Shown here in pieces: positions 47,575 through 56,628 of a DNA stretch of 64,000 nucleotides. The notes under the pieces are model-generated. The model was not told the origin of the DNA, did no database searches, and saw only the letters and a list, made by a program, of their open reading frames with translations. A program made the translations under genes and the position numbers. The stretch covers positions 1 to 64,000 of the forward strand of contig NZ_FONM01000017.1 in assembly GCF_900112935.1 (NCBI RefSeq). Reading direction: 5' to 3'. Numbering within the stretch: position 1 is the first letter of the stretch; every line of letters starts with the position of its first letter. This DNA is from Trichococcus pasteurii. GTDB taxonomy: Bacteria > Bacillota > Bacilli > Lactobacillales > Aerococcaceae.

Positions 47575-48498
47575 TTAAGGCAACATTTTGCCTGCAGCCT
47601 TATAGAGTTCATACCACTCGGTGCGGCTCAGCGCCACATCGGAAGCTTTGCAGATGGCTGCAATACGCTCTGGGTTCATGCTGCCGACGATTGGCTGCAT
47701 TTTAGCCGGATGACGCAACAACCACGCGATTGCGATTGCTTCCCGGGATACGCCTTTATCTTCCGCAATTGTGTTGATTTTTTCATTCAATTCCGGATAA
47801 TCGGGATGGTCGAAGAACAGCCCTTTCTTGCCATTACCAGCTTGGAATGGCGACCACGGCTGGATCGTCATGTCCGAGATCCGGCTGTATTCCAGGACGG
47901 AACCGTCGTGCATGAATGAAGGATTGTTCATCATGTTCACGTTGAATCCTGCATCGATCATCGGTGCGTGGGTCAGACTGAGCTGCAGTTGATTGATCAA
48001 TAATGGCTGTGTGACAGCTTTCTTCAACAATTCAATCTGCATCGGATTTTGGTTGCTGACGCCGAAATGGCGCACTTTCCCTGCTTTGTGCAGTTCATCG
48101 AAAGCTTCGGCGACTTCCTCCGGTTCCACCAACGTATCCGGACGGTGCAGCAGCAAGGCATCCACGTAATCGGTCTGAAGTCGTTTCATACTTCCCTCCA
48201 CCGATGCGATGATATGTTCTTTTGAGAAATCGAACATGACACCCGGCACGATGCCGCATTTCGTCTGCAGCATCACGCTGTCCCTCGCGATGCCGAGTTC
48301 CTTAAAGGCTTTTCCGAAAATTTCCTCCGAAGTCCCTCTGCCGTAGATGTCCGCATGATCGAAGTAATCGATGCCGTTGTCCACTGCCGTGCGGATGACC
48401 ACTGTCGCCTCTTCATGCGTCAAAGCGTTCATACGCATGATGCCGAGCGAAATTTCTGATGCTAACAGTCCTGAATTACCGATGTTTATTTTTTTCAA
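47575..48498 (-). CDS. Aldo/keto reductase (YdhF-like)
   Basis: 307 residues, an NADPH-dependent TIM-barrel reductase. The catalytic Asp and Tyr are in NGIDYFDHADIYGRG, Lys in LQTKCGI, His in LLHRPD; the cofactor region is WLLRHPAKMQPIVGSMNPERI. The closest known group is the YdhF branch, whose substrates are unclear. The start is a TTG at 48498 with only a weak AAAG ribosome site. The gene is monocistronic, with a cre-like palindrome between promoter and start. Confidence 0.88.
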   Translation of the reverse strand: MKKINIGNSGLLASEISLGIMRMNALTHEEATVVIRTAVDNGIDYFDHADIYGRGTSEEIFGKAFKELGIARDSVMLQTKCGIVPGVMFDFSKEHIIASVEGSMKRLQTDYVDALLLHRPDTLVEPEEVAEAFDELHKAGKVRHFGVSNQNPMQIELLKKAVTQPLLINQLQLSLTHAPMIDAGFNVNMMNNPSFMHDGSVLEYSRISDMTIQPWSPFQAGNGKKGLFFDHPDYPELNEKINTIAEDKGVSREAIAIAWLLRHPAKMQPIVGSMNPERIAAICKASDVALSRTEWYELYKAAGKMLP

Positions 48499-48528
48499 TT
48501 GTCATACCAACTTTCTTATTGGGATTAT

Positions 48529-48558
48529 TTGAAAACGTTTCAATAAAATTAGTATAGC
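48529..48558 (-). promoter_or_regulatory. Promoter and cre-like operator of the aldo/keto reductase gene
   Basis: TATACT (minus strand, about 48551-48556) is followed by TTGAAACGTTTTCAA (48529-48543). The palindrome resembles a cre but is one base shorter in the spacer, so another LacI-family protein may bind. Confidence 0.35.
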
Positions 48559-48630
48559 ATTTTTGATGTGTTTTTGGGTAATGAAGCGCATCAAAAAAAT
48601 GCTGCCGGATACCCCAGTCCCAGTAAGCTG

Positions 48631-48826
48631 AAATTCCCGGTTGGGACGTTTTTTCCCGGCGAGGACTGTCTCACCGGGTTTTCGGTCGGCCGTGAGCCGC
48701 TATTTCCCGGCGAGCACCGCTTCACCGGGAATTCGGTCAGCCGCGAGCCGCTATTTCCCGGCGACCACCTTCTCACCGGGTTTTCGGTCGGCCGCGGGGC
48801 GCTGTTTCCCGGCGACCACCGCGAAA
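48631..48826. repeat. 51-bp hairpin repeats (array B)
   Basis: Three full 51-bp units at 48652-48702, 48703-48753 and 48754-48804, with a partial fourth from 48805 and a partial leader from 48631. Each unit begins TTTCCCGGCGA, has TCACCGGG about 14 bp later forming a hairpin, then a G+C-rich stretch CGGTCGGCCGCGAGCCGCT. Units differ at about 10-20% of positions. The lead-in GGTTGGGACGTTTTTTCCCGG also occurs in array C. Confidence 0.85.
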
Positions 48827-48853
48827 GTAAGCTGGGATCCGGCCCCCAAAATT

Positions 48854-49792
48854 TCAGACATAATAACGGCCATGCGCATTTCCTTTAGGCTGATAGTTTT
48901 CTCTGAGAATCCGATATATGCGGTCCTTATCACCTGAACCGCACCAATCCAGCATACGATTGGTAGTCACTTTTTCATCAGGGAACAAAAGACGAAAATC
49001 CTCAATATTTTTTTTGATTGCTTTTTTGACATTCATTCTTTCACCACATGTCTGACACTTTATGAAATGTCCCTGGAAAGCTTCCGCAACCGTACCGCAC
49101 GCCGGACAACTGATCCCTTTACGTAAGTCTTCATAACAATATACTGGTTTCGTGTGCGATGGATAATCCGGATTATGCAGCTGCAGCAATCGCTCAGCCA
49201 ACCGTCGCTGCTCAAAAGAGGGTGTCTCTTTCATTGGCAAACTTCGAAAATGAAGGGGAACCTGACTAGGCAGAAGATGATTCCCGTCACCTTTCGCCTC
49301 CAACAAAGTGAATTCAGGATTGATATAGACAACATAAGCCTCCACCTTCATTTGACACGACAGGGACTGAAGCAGCAATTCCAATTTCACTTTAGTCCGC
49401 TGCAATTGTACCCACGGGTTTTCCAGATATACACCGGTCGATTTAAGTAATTTATCATCCGCCCATGTATGAACTCCCTCGTAGTTCTTCACTTCGTACA
49501 GTCGTATTATGTCAGTACAAATCAAAAGTGTATCGACTTGAAAAGAGGATTTTCTGAATTCCAACTGCAAATCATTCAGTACCAAACAGTATGAAGATAA
49601 TGGTTCGGTAAGTCCATCTAATCCGTATTCCCCATCGAACCCTTTATCTAGATGAAGGTGGTAAAAATGATCCTCATTGCTTAGGATCATGCGATTGGAC
49701 AGTACCTCATAGATGCGGAGAAGCTTTGGTTTCGTGCGTTCCTTGTATGCGATAGCGCTCACTCCATTATAGTTATTTACTACCATAAACAT
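48854..49792 (-). CDS. NERD-domain protein with zinc ribbon
   Basis: 312 residues. The N-terminal NERD (nuclease-related) domain has the core residues of the fold: GFDGEYGLDGL, QVDTLLI (D87) and YEVKNYEG (E100, K102). A four-cysteine zinc ribbon follows (C228, C231, C245, C248), and a C-terminal helical segment (DWCGSGDKDRIYRILRE) that looks like a small DNA-binding helix pair. NERD proteins are thought to act on DNA or in stress; no substrate is known. No strong ribosome site precedes the possible starts (49792, 49786). The gene is bracketed by two arrays of 51-bp repeats. Confidence 0.75.
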   Translation of the reverse strand: MFMVVNNYNGVSAIAYKERTKPKLLRIYEVLSNRMILSNEDHFYHLHLDKGFDGEYGLDGLTEPLSSYCLVLNDLQLEFRKSSFQVDTLLICTDIIRLYEVKNYEGVHTWADDKLLKSTGVYLENPWVQLQRTKVKLELLLQSLSCQMKVEAYVVYINPEFTLLEAKGDGNHLLPSQVPLHFRSLPMKETPSFEQRRLAERLLQLHNPDYPSHTKPVYCYEDLRKGISCPACGTVAEAFQGHFIKCQTCGERMNVKKAIKKNIEDFRLLFPDEKVTTNRMLDWCGSGDKDRIYRILRENYQPKGNAHGRYYV

Positions 49793-49892
49793 ACGCAGAT
49801 TTTGGATAATTGCATCACAGAGGACGGTTGATTCCTAGTTTTGATTTCTTCCTGGGTCAAAATAGCCGGATTGAAACATTCATTGGAGAAAA

Positions 49893-50030
49893 ATTCCCGA
49901 TGAGGGCCGGCTCGCCGGGAATTCGCCCATGGTTGGGACGTTTTTTCCCGGTGAGAACCGCTTCACCGGGAATTCGGTCGGCCGCGAGCCGCTGTTTCCC
50001 GGCGAGGACTGTCTCACCGGTAATTCGCTA
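49893..50030. repeat. 51-bp hairpin repeats (array C)
   Basis: Units at 49893-49943, 49944-49994 and a partial third from 49995 to about 50030. The same core CCCGG(C/T)GA...TCACCGG and the same 51-bp step as array B, in the same orientation, on the other side of the NERD gene. Confidence 0.82.
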
Positions 50031-50129
50031 CCTCTTTCCCCTTTCCGACCTCGACTGCTCTAAAAGGAGGGATAACTCGCGTATATCCATCTTTCCTGCC
50101 ACTCCGGAAAAAGTCGGACGCACAAAAAA

Positions 50130-50154
50130 GTGCTGCCTCGAAGTGAGGCAGCAC
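50130..50154 (-). terminator. Terminator of nrdD-nrdG
   Basis: GTGCTGCCTC and its exact complement around a 5-base loop, followed on the minus strand by TTTTTT. Confidence 0.88.
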
Positions 50155-50169
50155 GATATGTTTTAACAT

Positions 50170-50730
50170 TCAAGCGTAAGCATTGGCCCAGAGAACCTTT
50201 TCTCCGGCTTCAAGCGATTTTTGCACATCGATGATGGTCTGGTTGGAGCTGCCGCGGAACTTCAATGTCAGATCCCGTTTTGACAGTTCGAAGCGGCCGT
50301 CGACGAGTACATCCATCAAGCGCAGCAATTCCTGCTTATCCTCGGATTCTGAAGCCAGTTCGTCCCAGTAGTAGCCGGTCCAGCCCCAGATGTCCTTGGT
50401 CCGGCCGAACTCTGCCCGGATCCGCTGCGCAAGCCGCAGCGCGACCTTCGTGTTGAGGAACGGTTCGCCGCCCAAAAGTGTCAAGCCTTGCACATACGGT
50501 TGGCGCAGATCGGCCATGATCTGTTCCTCCAGCTCGTCGGTGTAGGCAATCCCGTAGTCGAAGTTTTGGACAATCTTGTTGTAGCAGCCTTCGCAGGCAA
50601 ACAGGCAGCCGCTCAGATAGATGCTGCAGCGCACGCCTTCGCCATCGACAAAGTTGAACGGCTTGTAGTCCGCCACCTTGTCCTTGCTGTATTTCTCTGC
50701 CAACCATTCTTGCGGTTGCGGATTTTTCAC
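50170..50730 (-). CDS. nrdG: Anaerobic ribonucleoside-triphosphate reductase activating protein
   Basis: A radical-SAM enzyme that installs the glycyl radical on NrdD. 186 residues. The 4Fe-4S-binding CxxxCxxC motif is C42, C46, C49 in GCLFACEGCYN; the SAM-binding GGEPF follows (LLGGEPFLN). It lies 24 bp after nrdD in one operon, the normal arrangement. Confidence 0.95.
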   Translation of the reverse strand: MKNPQPQEWLAEKYSKDKVADYKPFNFVDGEGVRCSIYLSGCLFACEGCYNKIVQNFDYGIAYTDELEEQIMADLRQPYVQGLTLLGGEPFLNTKVALRLAQRIRAEFGRTKDIWGWTGYYWDELASESEDKQELLRLMDVLVDGRFELSKRDLTLKFRGSSNQTIIDVQKSLEAGEKVLWANAYA

Positions 50731-50753
50731 TTCACATCACCTAACTGTTCTGA

Positions 50754-52976
50754 TTACTGTTCTGACTTGCAATCCGCATGCAGATGTTTGACGCGGGCGG
50801 AAATTTCTTTATGGCGACCTTTCACCATCGGACGGATCTGCGGATTGCCAAGGTAACCGCATGTGCGTTTCACGACGTCGCATGTCTGCGGATCGGTATT
50901 GCCACATTCCGGGCATTGGAAACCGCGCTCGGTCGGATTGAAGTCCCCTTCGAAACCGCACTCCAGACAGTGGTCGATCGGCGTATTCGTTCCCAAGTAG
51001 CCGACCTTGTCGTAGGCGAAATCCCAGACTGTTTCCAACGCTTTCGGATTTTGCTGCAGGTTCGGGTATTCGCAATAATGGATAAAGCCGCCTGAGCAAT
51101 ATTGCGGATATTCCATTTCGAAGGCGATCTTTTCGAAAGGATTCGGGTTCTTGCGGACATCATAGTGGAAACTGTTTGTGTAGTATTCCTTATCCGTGAT
51201 ATCAGCGATGATGCCGAATTTCTCTGTGTCCATGCTGCAGAAGCGATCGGTCAAACTCTCGCTCGGAGTCGAGTAGACGCTGAAATGATAACCGTATTGG
51301 TTGCCCCAAGCATCCGTTTTTTCCTTCATCTTCTTGACGATGTCCAAAGTGAAGGCTTTTGCTTCCGGATTCGTTTCCCAATCCGCTCCGTAGAAGACGG
51401 TAGCCGCTTCATACAGTCCGATGTAACCTAAGGAGACAGTTGCGCGTTTGTTTTTGAACAACTCATCAACCTGATCCGTTTCACCCAGACGTTTCCCGAA
51501 GGCCCCGTGCTGATACAGGATTGGTGCGTTCGTAGGCGTCGCTTCTTTCGTGCGCTCGACACGGTAGACGAGGGCATCCTTACAGATGGCCAAACGTTCC
51601 TCAAAGATGTTCCAGAATGCTTCCGGATTCCCTTCCGATTCCAAGGCGATTCTCGGGATGTTCAACGTCACGACCCCAAGATTCATCCGACCGGAATTGA
51701 CTTCGTTTCCGTTTTCGTCTTTCCATCCCTGCAGGAAGGAACGGCAACCCATCGGTGTCTTGAAACTGCCTGTCAATTCAACGATCTTATCGTACATCAG
51801 CACATCCGGATACATCCGTTTCGTGGCGCAAGTGATGGCCAATTGTTTGATGTCATAGTTTGGATCTTGCGTCTCCAAGTTTGTGCCTTTTTTCAAGGCG
51901 AAGATCAATTTTGGGAAGATCGCTGTCCGTCTTTCCTTGCCCAATCCTTTGATGCGCACTTGCAGTACGGCTTTTTGGATTTCGCGCGCAAACCAATCAG
52001 TTCCCAAACCGAATCCGAGTGTGGTGAATGGTGTCTGTCCGTTTGAAGTGTAGAGTGTATTGATTTCGTACTCCAGGCTTTGCATGGCATCATAGATGTC
52101 TTTACGGGTTTTTTCTTCAGCATAAGCAATCTGTTTCGCTTCGCCATCCACCCATTCTTTAGCCGTTTCCAGATGCTTCTCATAGTTCAGGCGTGCGTAA
52201 GGTGCCAGCACTTCGTCAACCCGGTCCGCACTGCAGCCGCCGTATTGGCTGGAAGCGACGTTCGCAAAAATCTGCGCCATTTGGGCAGTCGCAGTGTTGA
52301 CCGAACGTGGGCTGTCCACTTCAGCATTGCCGATTTTGAAACCTTCACGGAGCATGTTCTGGAAATCGATCAGAACACAGTTCGTCATCGGTGAATACGG
52401 CTGGTAATCCAGGTCATGGTAATGGATATCGCCTTTCATATGCGCATTTGAAACGTGTTTCGGCAACATTCTCAAGCCGATCGCTTTCGCAGCCACACCT
52501 GCCGTCAAGTCACGGATCGTATTGAAGACGCGGCTGTCTTTGTTGGCATTTTCGTTGACGACGCTCTGATCGGCATTCATCAAGCTCTGGATGCGCAATT
52601 CGATGTCCTGTTGCTGCAGTTTTTTGACTTTTTTCGTCAATTTGTAGGTATTATAAGCTTCGGCTAACGGCAGATTTCCCATTTCAGCAAGCGTCGCCTC
52701 AACTTGATCATGGATATCATCGGTCGAAACGCTGTCAGTCTCTGAAGCGATCAGTTTGTCTACGACCAATGCCACGACAGCATCCACATCGTAATCTGCA
52801 GCCCCTTCGTTCTGTTCAGATAAAAAACGCTCTGCTTTCTTTATCGCTTTATATATTTTCTTGGCATGAAAAGGAACAACCCGTCCATCCGCCTTCAACA
52901 CTTGGATATTCACTTCTGCGTCATCGACTTGAAGATTCGTGCTTTCATTTAAGAAATCCGTTGGTAATGAAGCCAT
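50754..52976 (-). CDS. nrdD: Anaerobic ribonucleoside-triphosphate reductase
   Basis: Class III reductase making dNTPs without oxygen, with formate as reductant in the family. 740 residues: an N-terminal ATP-cone (VLKADGRVVPFHAKKIYKAIKKAERF, about 25-50), the catalytic barrel, a C-terminal zinc site (CLECGF and CPECGN) and the glycyl radical loop RTCGYLG with G707. A strictly or facultatively anaerobic lifestyle is implied. Two NrdR boxes lie upstream. Confidence 0.96.
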   Translation of the reverse strand: MASLPTDFLNESTNLQVDDAEVNIQVLKADGRVVPFHAKKIYKAIKKAERFLSEQNEGAADYDVDAVVALVVDKLIASETDSVSTDDIHDQVEATLAEMGNLPLAEAYNTYKLTKKVKKLQQQDIELRIQSLMNADQSVVNENANKDSRVFNTIRDLTAGVAAKAIGLRMLPKHVSNAHMKGDIHYHDLDYQPYSPMTNCVLIDFQNMLREGFKIGNAEVDSPRSVNTATAQMAQIFANVASSQYGGCSADRVDEVLAPYARLNYEKHLETAKEWVDGEAKQIAYAEEKTRKDIYDAMQSLEYEINTLYTSNGQTPFTTLGFGLGTDWFAREIQKAVLQVRIKGLGKERRTAIFPKLIFALKKGTNLETQDPNYDIKQLAITCATKRMYPDVLMYDKIVELTGSFKTPMGCRSFLQGWKDENGNEVNSGRMNLGVVTLNIPRIALESEGNPEAFWNIFEERLAICKDALVYRVERTKEATPTNAPILYQHGAFGKRLGETDQVDELFKNKRATVSLGYIGLYEAATVFYGADWETNPEAKAFTLDIVKKMKEKTDAWGNQYGYHFSVYSTPSESLTDRFCSMDTEKFGIIADITDKEYYTNSFHYDVRKNPNPFEKIAFEMEYPQYCSGGFIHYCEYPNLQQNPKALETVWDFAYDKVGYLGTNTPIDHCLECGFEGDFNPTERGFQCPECGNTDPQTCDVVKRTCGYLGNPQIRPMVKGRHKEISARVKHLHADCKSEQ

Positions 52977-53132
52977 ATTTTTCCCACTCCTTAGTTAAAA
53001 ATTAACCGAACATGCAAAAAAAGCTAATAAAAAGTAAGAGGTCGTTACAAAATGAGCAAGCTTTCCTTGCGGGACGCGCTTCTCAAGTCATATACCTCCA
53101 CTTAAAGTAGTCTCTGTTTCGATTCACTGTAT

Positions 53133-53179
53133 ATACTATATATCATCCACACATAAATTTCCACCACAATATATAGTGT
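53133..53179 (-). promoter_or_regulatory. Tandem NrdR boxes upstream of nrdD
   Basis: ACAATATATAGTGT (53166-53179) fits the NrdR consensus almost perfectly. A second box at 53133-53146 (ATACTATATATCAT) matches 11 of 14 positions. Their centres are 33 bp apart, about three helical turns, the usual paired arrangement for NrdR repression. Confidence 0.7.
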
Positions 53180-53546
53180 TTGAAACCAAATTCCATCTAG
53201 AGCAGGCAGACACATTTTGTTCTTTTGGTCAATAAGAAAATGCCCTGAAAATGAATTGCTTGCTATTTCCTTAGCAGACTCCCGCATACATAGTCAGAAC
53301 AGAAACAATGGCCAATTAAACTTAAGTAATCTGTTTCGATTCCCGAACGATGGCCCTAATATTAAAAAAAATGTTAAAAAACATATAAAGTACATAAAAT
53401 CAATAGAATCTACTGTACTTTGTAAAAAAAAGCAGTTATACTATGACTTGTCATAAATGTAAGCGATTCATTCTTTTTTTCGGATCCTTTATCCGGTTTT
53501 TATGCCGCAGGGATGTCAAAAGAATGAGGAGATAAAAAGGGGGGAA
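53180..53546. other. AT-rich intergenic region between nrdD and 53547
   Basis: About 370 bp of AT-rich DNA with runs of A and no recognisable gene. TATGAC-TT-GTCATA at 53442-53455 is a short inverted repeat that might be an operator for the rightward gene. Nothing else could be supported. Confidence 0.5.
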
Positions 53547-53912
53547 ATGCTAGTGTGGAAAAATAGAATGTTGCCTGAAATATCCAGAATTGCTAAATTT
53601 AGAATACCGGTCGGAGAAGGCCTATTTTTGAGACAGTGCGCTTCTTGGCAAAACCTTTTCCATCTGCCTTCATCTTATCGCTACCCGACTGGAAGCATCC
53701 AGGGCTACATTACACGATTGAATTGGACCGATGAATTTATCATTCTTGAAAAAGAACATAATGAAGCATTCGAATATTTTATTATCGATAGAAGAATTGA
53801 ATCTGTAAAAGGCCCTTTTACCAAGGAAGGGTTCGAGAAGGCACTAAAAGAGGAAGCGATCGAGTTGCCGTTGATTGAATTATCGGAAATGGACTGGATC
53901 ATCAACTTTTAG
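53547..53912 (+). CDS. Small protein of unknown function
   Basis: 121 residues starting at an ATG with AGGGGGG five bases upstream. Predicted to be a soluble mixed alpha/beta protein: WKNRMLPEISRIAKFRIPVGEGLFLRQ then strand-rich TRLNWTDEFIILEKEHNEAFEYFIIDRRIESVKGPF and an acidic C-terminus. No membrane segment, signal or motif. It has its own terminator and AT-rich codons. No family is recognised. Confidence 0.6.
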   Translation: MLVWKNRMLPEISRIAKFRIPVGEGLFLRQCASWQNLFHLPSSYRYPTGSIQGYITRLNWTDEFIILEKEHNEAFEYFIIDRRIESVKGPFTKEGFEKALKEEAIELPLIELSEMDWIINF

Positions 53913-53934
53913 AAGATACTAAAAGAATACATAG

Positions 53935-53979
53935 AGCCGTAAGGAAAACATGTTCTGCATGCTTCCCTTACGGCTTTTT
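53935..53979 (+). terminator. Terminator of the 53547 gene
   Basis: AGCCGTAAGGAA pairs with TTCCCTTACGGCT, followed by TTTTT. Confidence 0.8.
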
Positions 53980-54206
53980 GCTGCATATTCTCTCTTTTCC
54001 TTGAATATTCCTGCTGATGTGACCTTTTCCTTGTCACTGATTCTGACATCCGTCATATTCCCTACTCGCTCATGTCAGATTTATTTTAATCATATTGACC
54101 AAAAAAACACAATTGCATCCAACATTCCTGCAATTCGATGAGATTAAGCATTGAAACTCTCACCGATTTCACATTCAAACGCTTGCAAATGTTGATTTGG
54201 AAGCTT

Positions 54207-54223
54207 TGTCACATTTTGTGACA
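54207..54223 (+). promoter_or_regulatory. GlnR box upstream of the Amt-PII gene
   Basis: TGTCACATTTTGTGACA is a perfect match to TGTnAn7TnACA, the site of GlnR/TnrA. It lies 80 bp before the ATG. With glnR 6 kb away, nitrogen-controlled expression of the transporter is very likely. Confidence 0.85.
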
Positions 54224-54303
54224 TAAGGAGTAAGAAGGATATAGCAACATTAAAATTATTTCTATACACTAAGACTATGCTAAAACAAAAGGAGGAATAA
54301 TTT

Positions 54304-55983
54304 ATGTTTTCATCAGTAGATACATTATGGACCTTGCTGGGAACGGTATTGGTATTCTTCATGCAAGCCGGATTCGCGATGGTCGAGACGGGATTCACTC
54401 GCGCCAAGAACGCGGCGAACATCATCATGAAAAACCTTATGGACTTTGTGCTTGGATCGTTGGGATTCTTCCTTATCGGATACAGCATCATGTTCGGAGA
54501 TGATATCGCCGGCATCATCGGGACACCTGCATTATTTATGGATGGACTTGATTCAACCATTCCCGGGACCGTACATTTCATGTTCCAAAACGTATTCGCG
54601 GCAACTGCAGCCACTATCGTATCCGGAGCTGTTGCGGAACGGACCAAATTCAGCTCTTATCTCGTGTATTCTTTCATCATCTCCTTGTTGATCTATCCTA
54701 TCTCAGGTCACTGGATCTGGGGCGGCGGCTGGTTGGCTCAAATGGGCTTCATTGACTTTGCCGGATCCACTGCCGTGCATATGGTCGGAGGCATCGCTGC
54801 CCTTGTTGGTGCTGCTATCGTCGGACCGCGTATCGGAAAATACAAAGATGGTAAAGCACAAGTCATTCCTGGACACAATTTGACGATCGGTGCGCTTGGC
54901 GTCTTCATCCTTTGGTTCGCATGGTTCGGATTCAACGGTGCTTCAACCGTTGCGGCAACAGGGGACGAAACGCTTGCCTTGATCGGTACTATCTTCTTGA
55001 ATACAAACTTATCCGCTGTCACAGCAACCCTGGTCACACTCTTATTCACTTGGAAAAAATATGGTAAACCAGATGTGTCCATGACACTGAATGGTTCATT
55101 GGCAGGTCTGGTAGCCATCACTGCAGGCTGTGCGGTCGTCTCCCCTTTCGGCGCTATCGCCATCGGATTCATCGCCGGCTTTGCCGTTGTCCTTGCTGTT
55201 GAATTCGTCGATCAAAAATTGAAGTTCGATGATCCTGTCGGTGCTTTCAGTGTACACGGCGTGAATGGTGCATTGGGAACAATCTTAGTCGGTGTTTTCG
55301 CAACAGATGGTGGATTATTGTACGGCGGCGGATTCAACCTGCTGGGGGTCCAAGCTTTGGGTGTCACTTCTGTGGCAGCCTACACAGCCGGTTCCATGTA
55401 CGTAGTTTTCAAGGTCATCCAAAAGACAATGGGTCTCCGCGTTACTGCTGAAGAAGAAATCGTCGGCATGGACGTCGCTGAGCATGGCTTGACTTCAAGC
55501 TACCATGACTTTGTAGCAACGACCGCTTTCGAAGATTATGTAACAGACAACAACAAAACAGTTGAAGTCCCTGCTGTTCAAGAAGTGGATCTCAGTAAAG
55601 TTGGAGCCTTCAAACTGGCTGATTCAGGCTACACGATGAACAAGGTCGACATCATCGCCAATCCAGATAAACTGGAGCGCTTGAAGGCGGAATTGAACGC
55701 TATCGGCGTAACCGGCATGACGGTCACATCGGTGCATGGTTATGGGCTCCAAAAAGGCCAACAAACTTTCTATCGTGGTGCGAAGGCTGAGGGCAATCTT
55801 TTACCGAAAGTCCGCATCGAAACGATCATCAGCGAGGTGCCTGTCGAAGAAGTCATCCGCGCTGCCCGCCGAGCATTGTACACGGGTCATGTCGGTGACG
55901 GTAAAGTCTTCGTCTCCCCTGTTGCCGATGCCTTCCGCATCAGCAACAGCGATTCAGGCCCTGCTGCCCTGAAATATTATTAA
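54304..55983 (+). CDS. amt: Ammonium transporter with fused C-terminal PII (GlnB/GlnK) domain
   Basis: 559 residues. Residues 1-400 are a normal Amt channel with eleven helices, including FFMQAGFAMVETGFTRAKNA, the pore His region STAVHMVGG and FSVHGVNGALG. After a ~45-residue linker, residues 445-559 form a PII signalling domain: GMTVTSVHGYGLQKGQQ, T-loop with YRGAKAEGN, B-loop TGHVGDGKVFV. The T-loop Tyr uridylylated in E. coli GlnB (Y51) is Ala here, so control is probably by ligands only. Free PII usually plugs Amt when nitrogen is ample; here the plug is covalently attached. AAAGGAGG lies before the ATG. The gene is preceded by a GlnR box. Confidence 0.92.
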   Translation: MFSSVDTLWTLLGTVLVFFMQAGFAMVETGFTRAKNAANIIMKNLMDFVLGSLGFFLIGYSIMFGDDIAGIIGTPALFMDGLDSTIPGTVHFMFQNVFAATAATIVSGAVAERTKFSSYLVYSFIISLLIYPISGHWIWGGGWLAQMGFIDFAGSTAVHMVGGIAALVGAAIVGPRIGKYKDGKAQVIPGHNLTIGALGVFILWFAWFGFNGASTVAATGDETLALIGTIFLNTNLSAVTATLVTLLFTWKKYGKPDVSMTLNGSLAGLVAITAGCAVVSPFGAIAIGFIAGFAVVLAVEFVDQKLKFDDPVGAFSVHGVNGALGTILVGVFATDGGLLYGGGFNLLGVQALGVTSVAAYTAGSMYVVFKVIQKTMGLRVTAEEEIVGMDVAEHGLTSSYHDFVATTAFEDYVTDNNKTVEVPAVQEVDLSKVGAFKLADSGYTMNKVDIIANPDKLERLKAELNAIGVTGMTVTSVHGYGLQKGQQTFYRGAKAEGNLLPKVRIETIISEVPVEEVIRAARRALYTGHVGDGKVFVSPVADAFRISNSDSGPAALKYY

Positions 55984-56000
55984 ACCGAATAACGAACACC

Positions 56001-56051
56001 AAAAGAAGCCAAGGAGCCGTCTCAATATGAGAAAGCTCCTTGGCTTCTTTT
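56001..56051 (+). terminator. Terminator of amt
   Basis: AAAAGAAGCCAAGGAGC and its exact complement flank a 17-base loop, with TTTTCTTT after it. Confidence 0.88.
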
Positions 56052-56148
56052 CTTTGCAGCAAAAGATTTCCCGGTTTTTTGTTTGCTTGCACTTTGCTAT
56101 AATGGACTGTGATGGTGGCTCTCCACCAAACGAGGAGGCGGAAACCAT

Positions 56149-56628
56149 ATGTGGGTCATCAAACCTTTTGAAGAACTGACAGCGAGGGACTTGCACCTCA
56201 TCTACAAAGAGCGGGTCGCTGTTTTCGTCGTCGAGCAAAATTGCCCTTATCAAGAGGTGGACGACACCGACCTCGTCAGCATCCACTTCTGGAAGCAGGC
56301 GGAAGATCGGCTGCTGGCCTATGCCCGGCTGATTCCGGAACCGGATCATGTGCGCATCGGACGCGTCCTTGTCCCGCAAGGCGAACGCACCCATGGCTAC
56401 GGCCAGGAGTTGATGCAGATCGTGTTGGAGTACGCAAAGACGCATTTTCCGGAACTCCCGATCCATGCGCAGGCACAAGCCTATCTTCAGGATTTTTACG
56501 CCTCTTTCGGATTCCGGCCCGTATCGGATATTTATCTGGAGGATGATATCCCGCACATCGATATGATCATCGATCCGCAGAATAACCAAACAGAAAAACA
56601 AAACCGACAGGAGGAGCACCGTGAATAA
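56149..56628 (+). CDS. elaA: GNAT-family N-acetyltransferase, ElaA type
   Basis: 159 residues. The conserved ElaA start FEELTARDLHLIYKERVAVFVVEQNCPYQEVDDTD is followed by the acetyl-CoA-binding loop RVLVPQGERTHGYGQELM and the C-terminal AQAYLQDFYASFGF. The substrate of ElaA proteins is not established. GAGGAGG precedes the ATG. The charged tail (NNQTEKQNRQEEHRE) overlaps the start of the next small gene by 8 bp, so the two are coupled. Confidence 0.88.
   Translation: MWVIKPFEELTARDLHLIYKERVAVFVVEQNCPYQEVDDTDLVSIHFWKQAEDRLLAYARLIPEPDHVRIGRVLVPQGERTHGYGQELMQIVLEYAKTHFPELPIHAQAQAYLQDFYASFGFRPVSDIYLEDDIPHIDMIIDPQNNQTEKQNRQEEHRE

Noticed and set aside
48568-48937. Overlapping open frames on both strands with 17-residue protein repeats (FPA.T.SPG.RSA pattern)
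   Set aside because: The 51-bp repeat is a multiple of three and GC-rich, so all frames stay open automatically. There is no ribosome site and the frames break where the array ends.
48631-50030. Possible CRISPR array
   Set aside because: The whole 51-bp unit is repeated with scattered differences; there are no unique spacers between identical repeats and no cas genes in the window.
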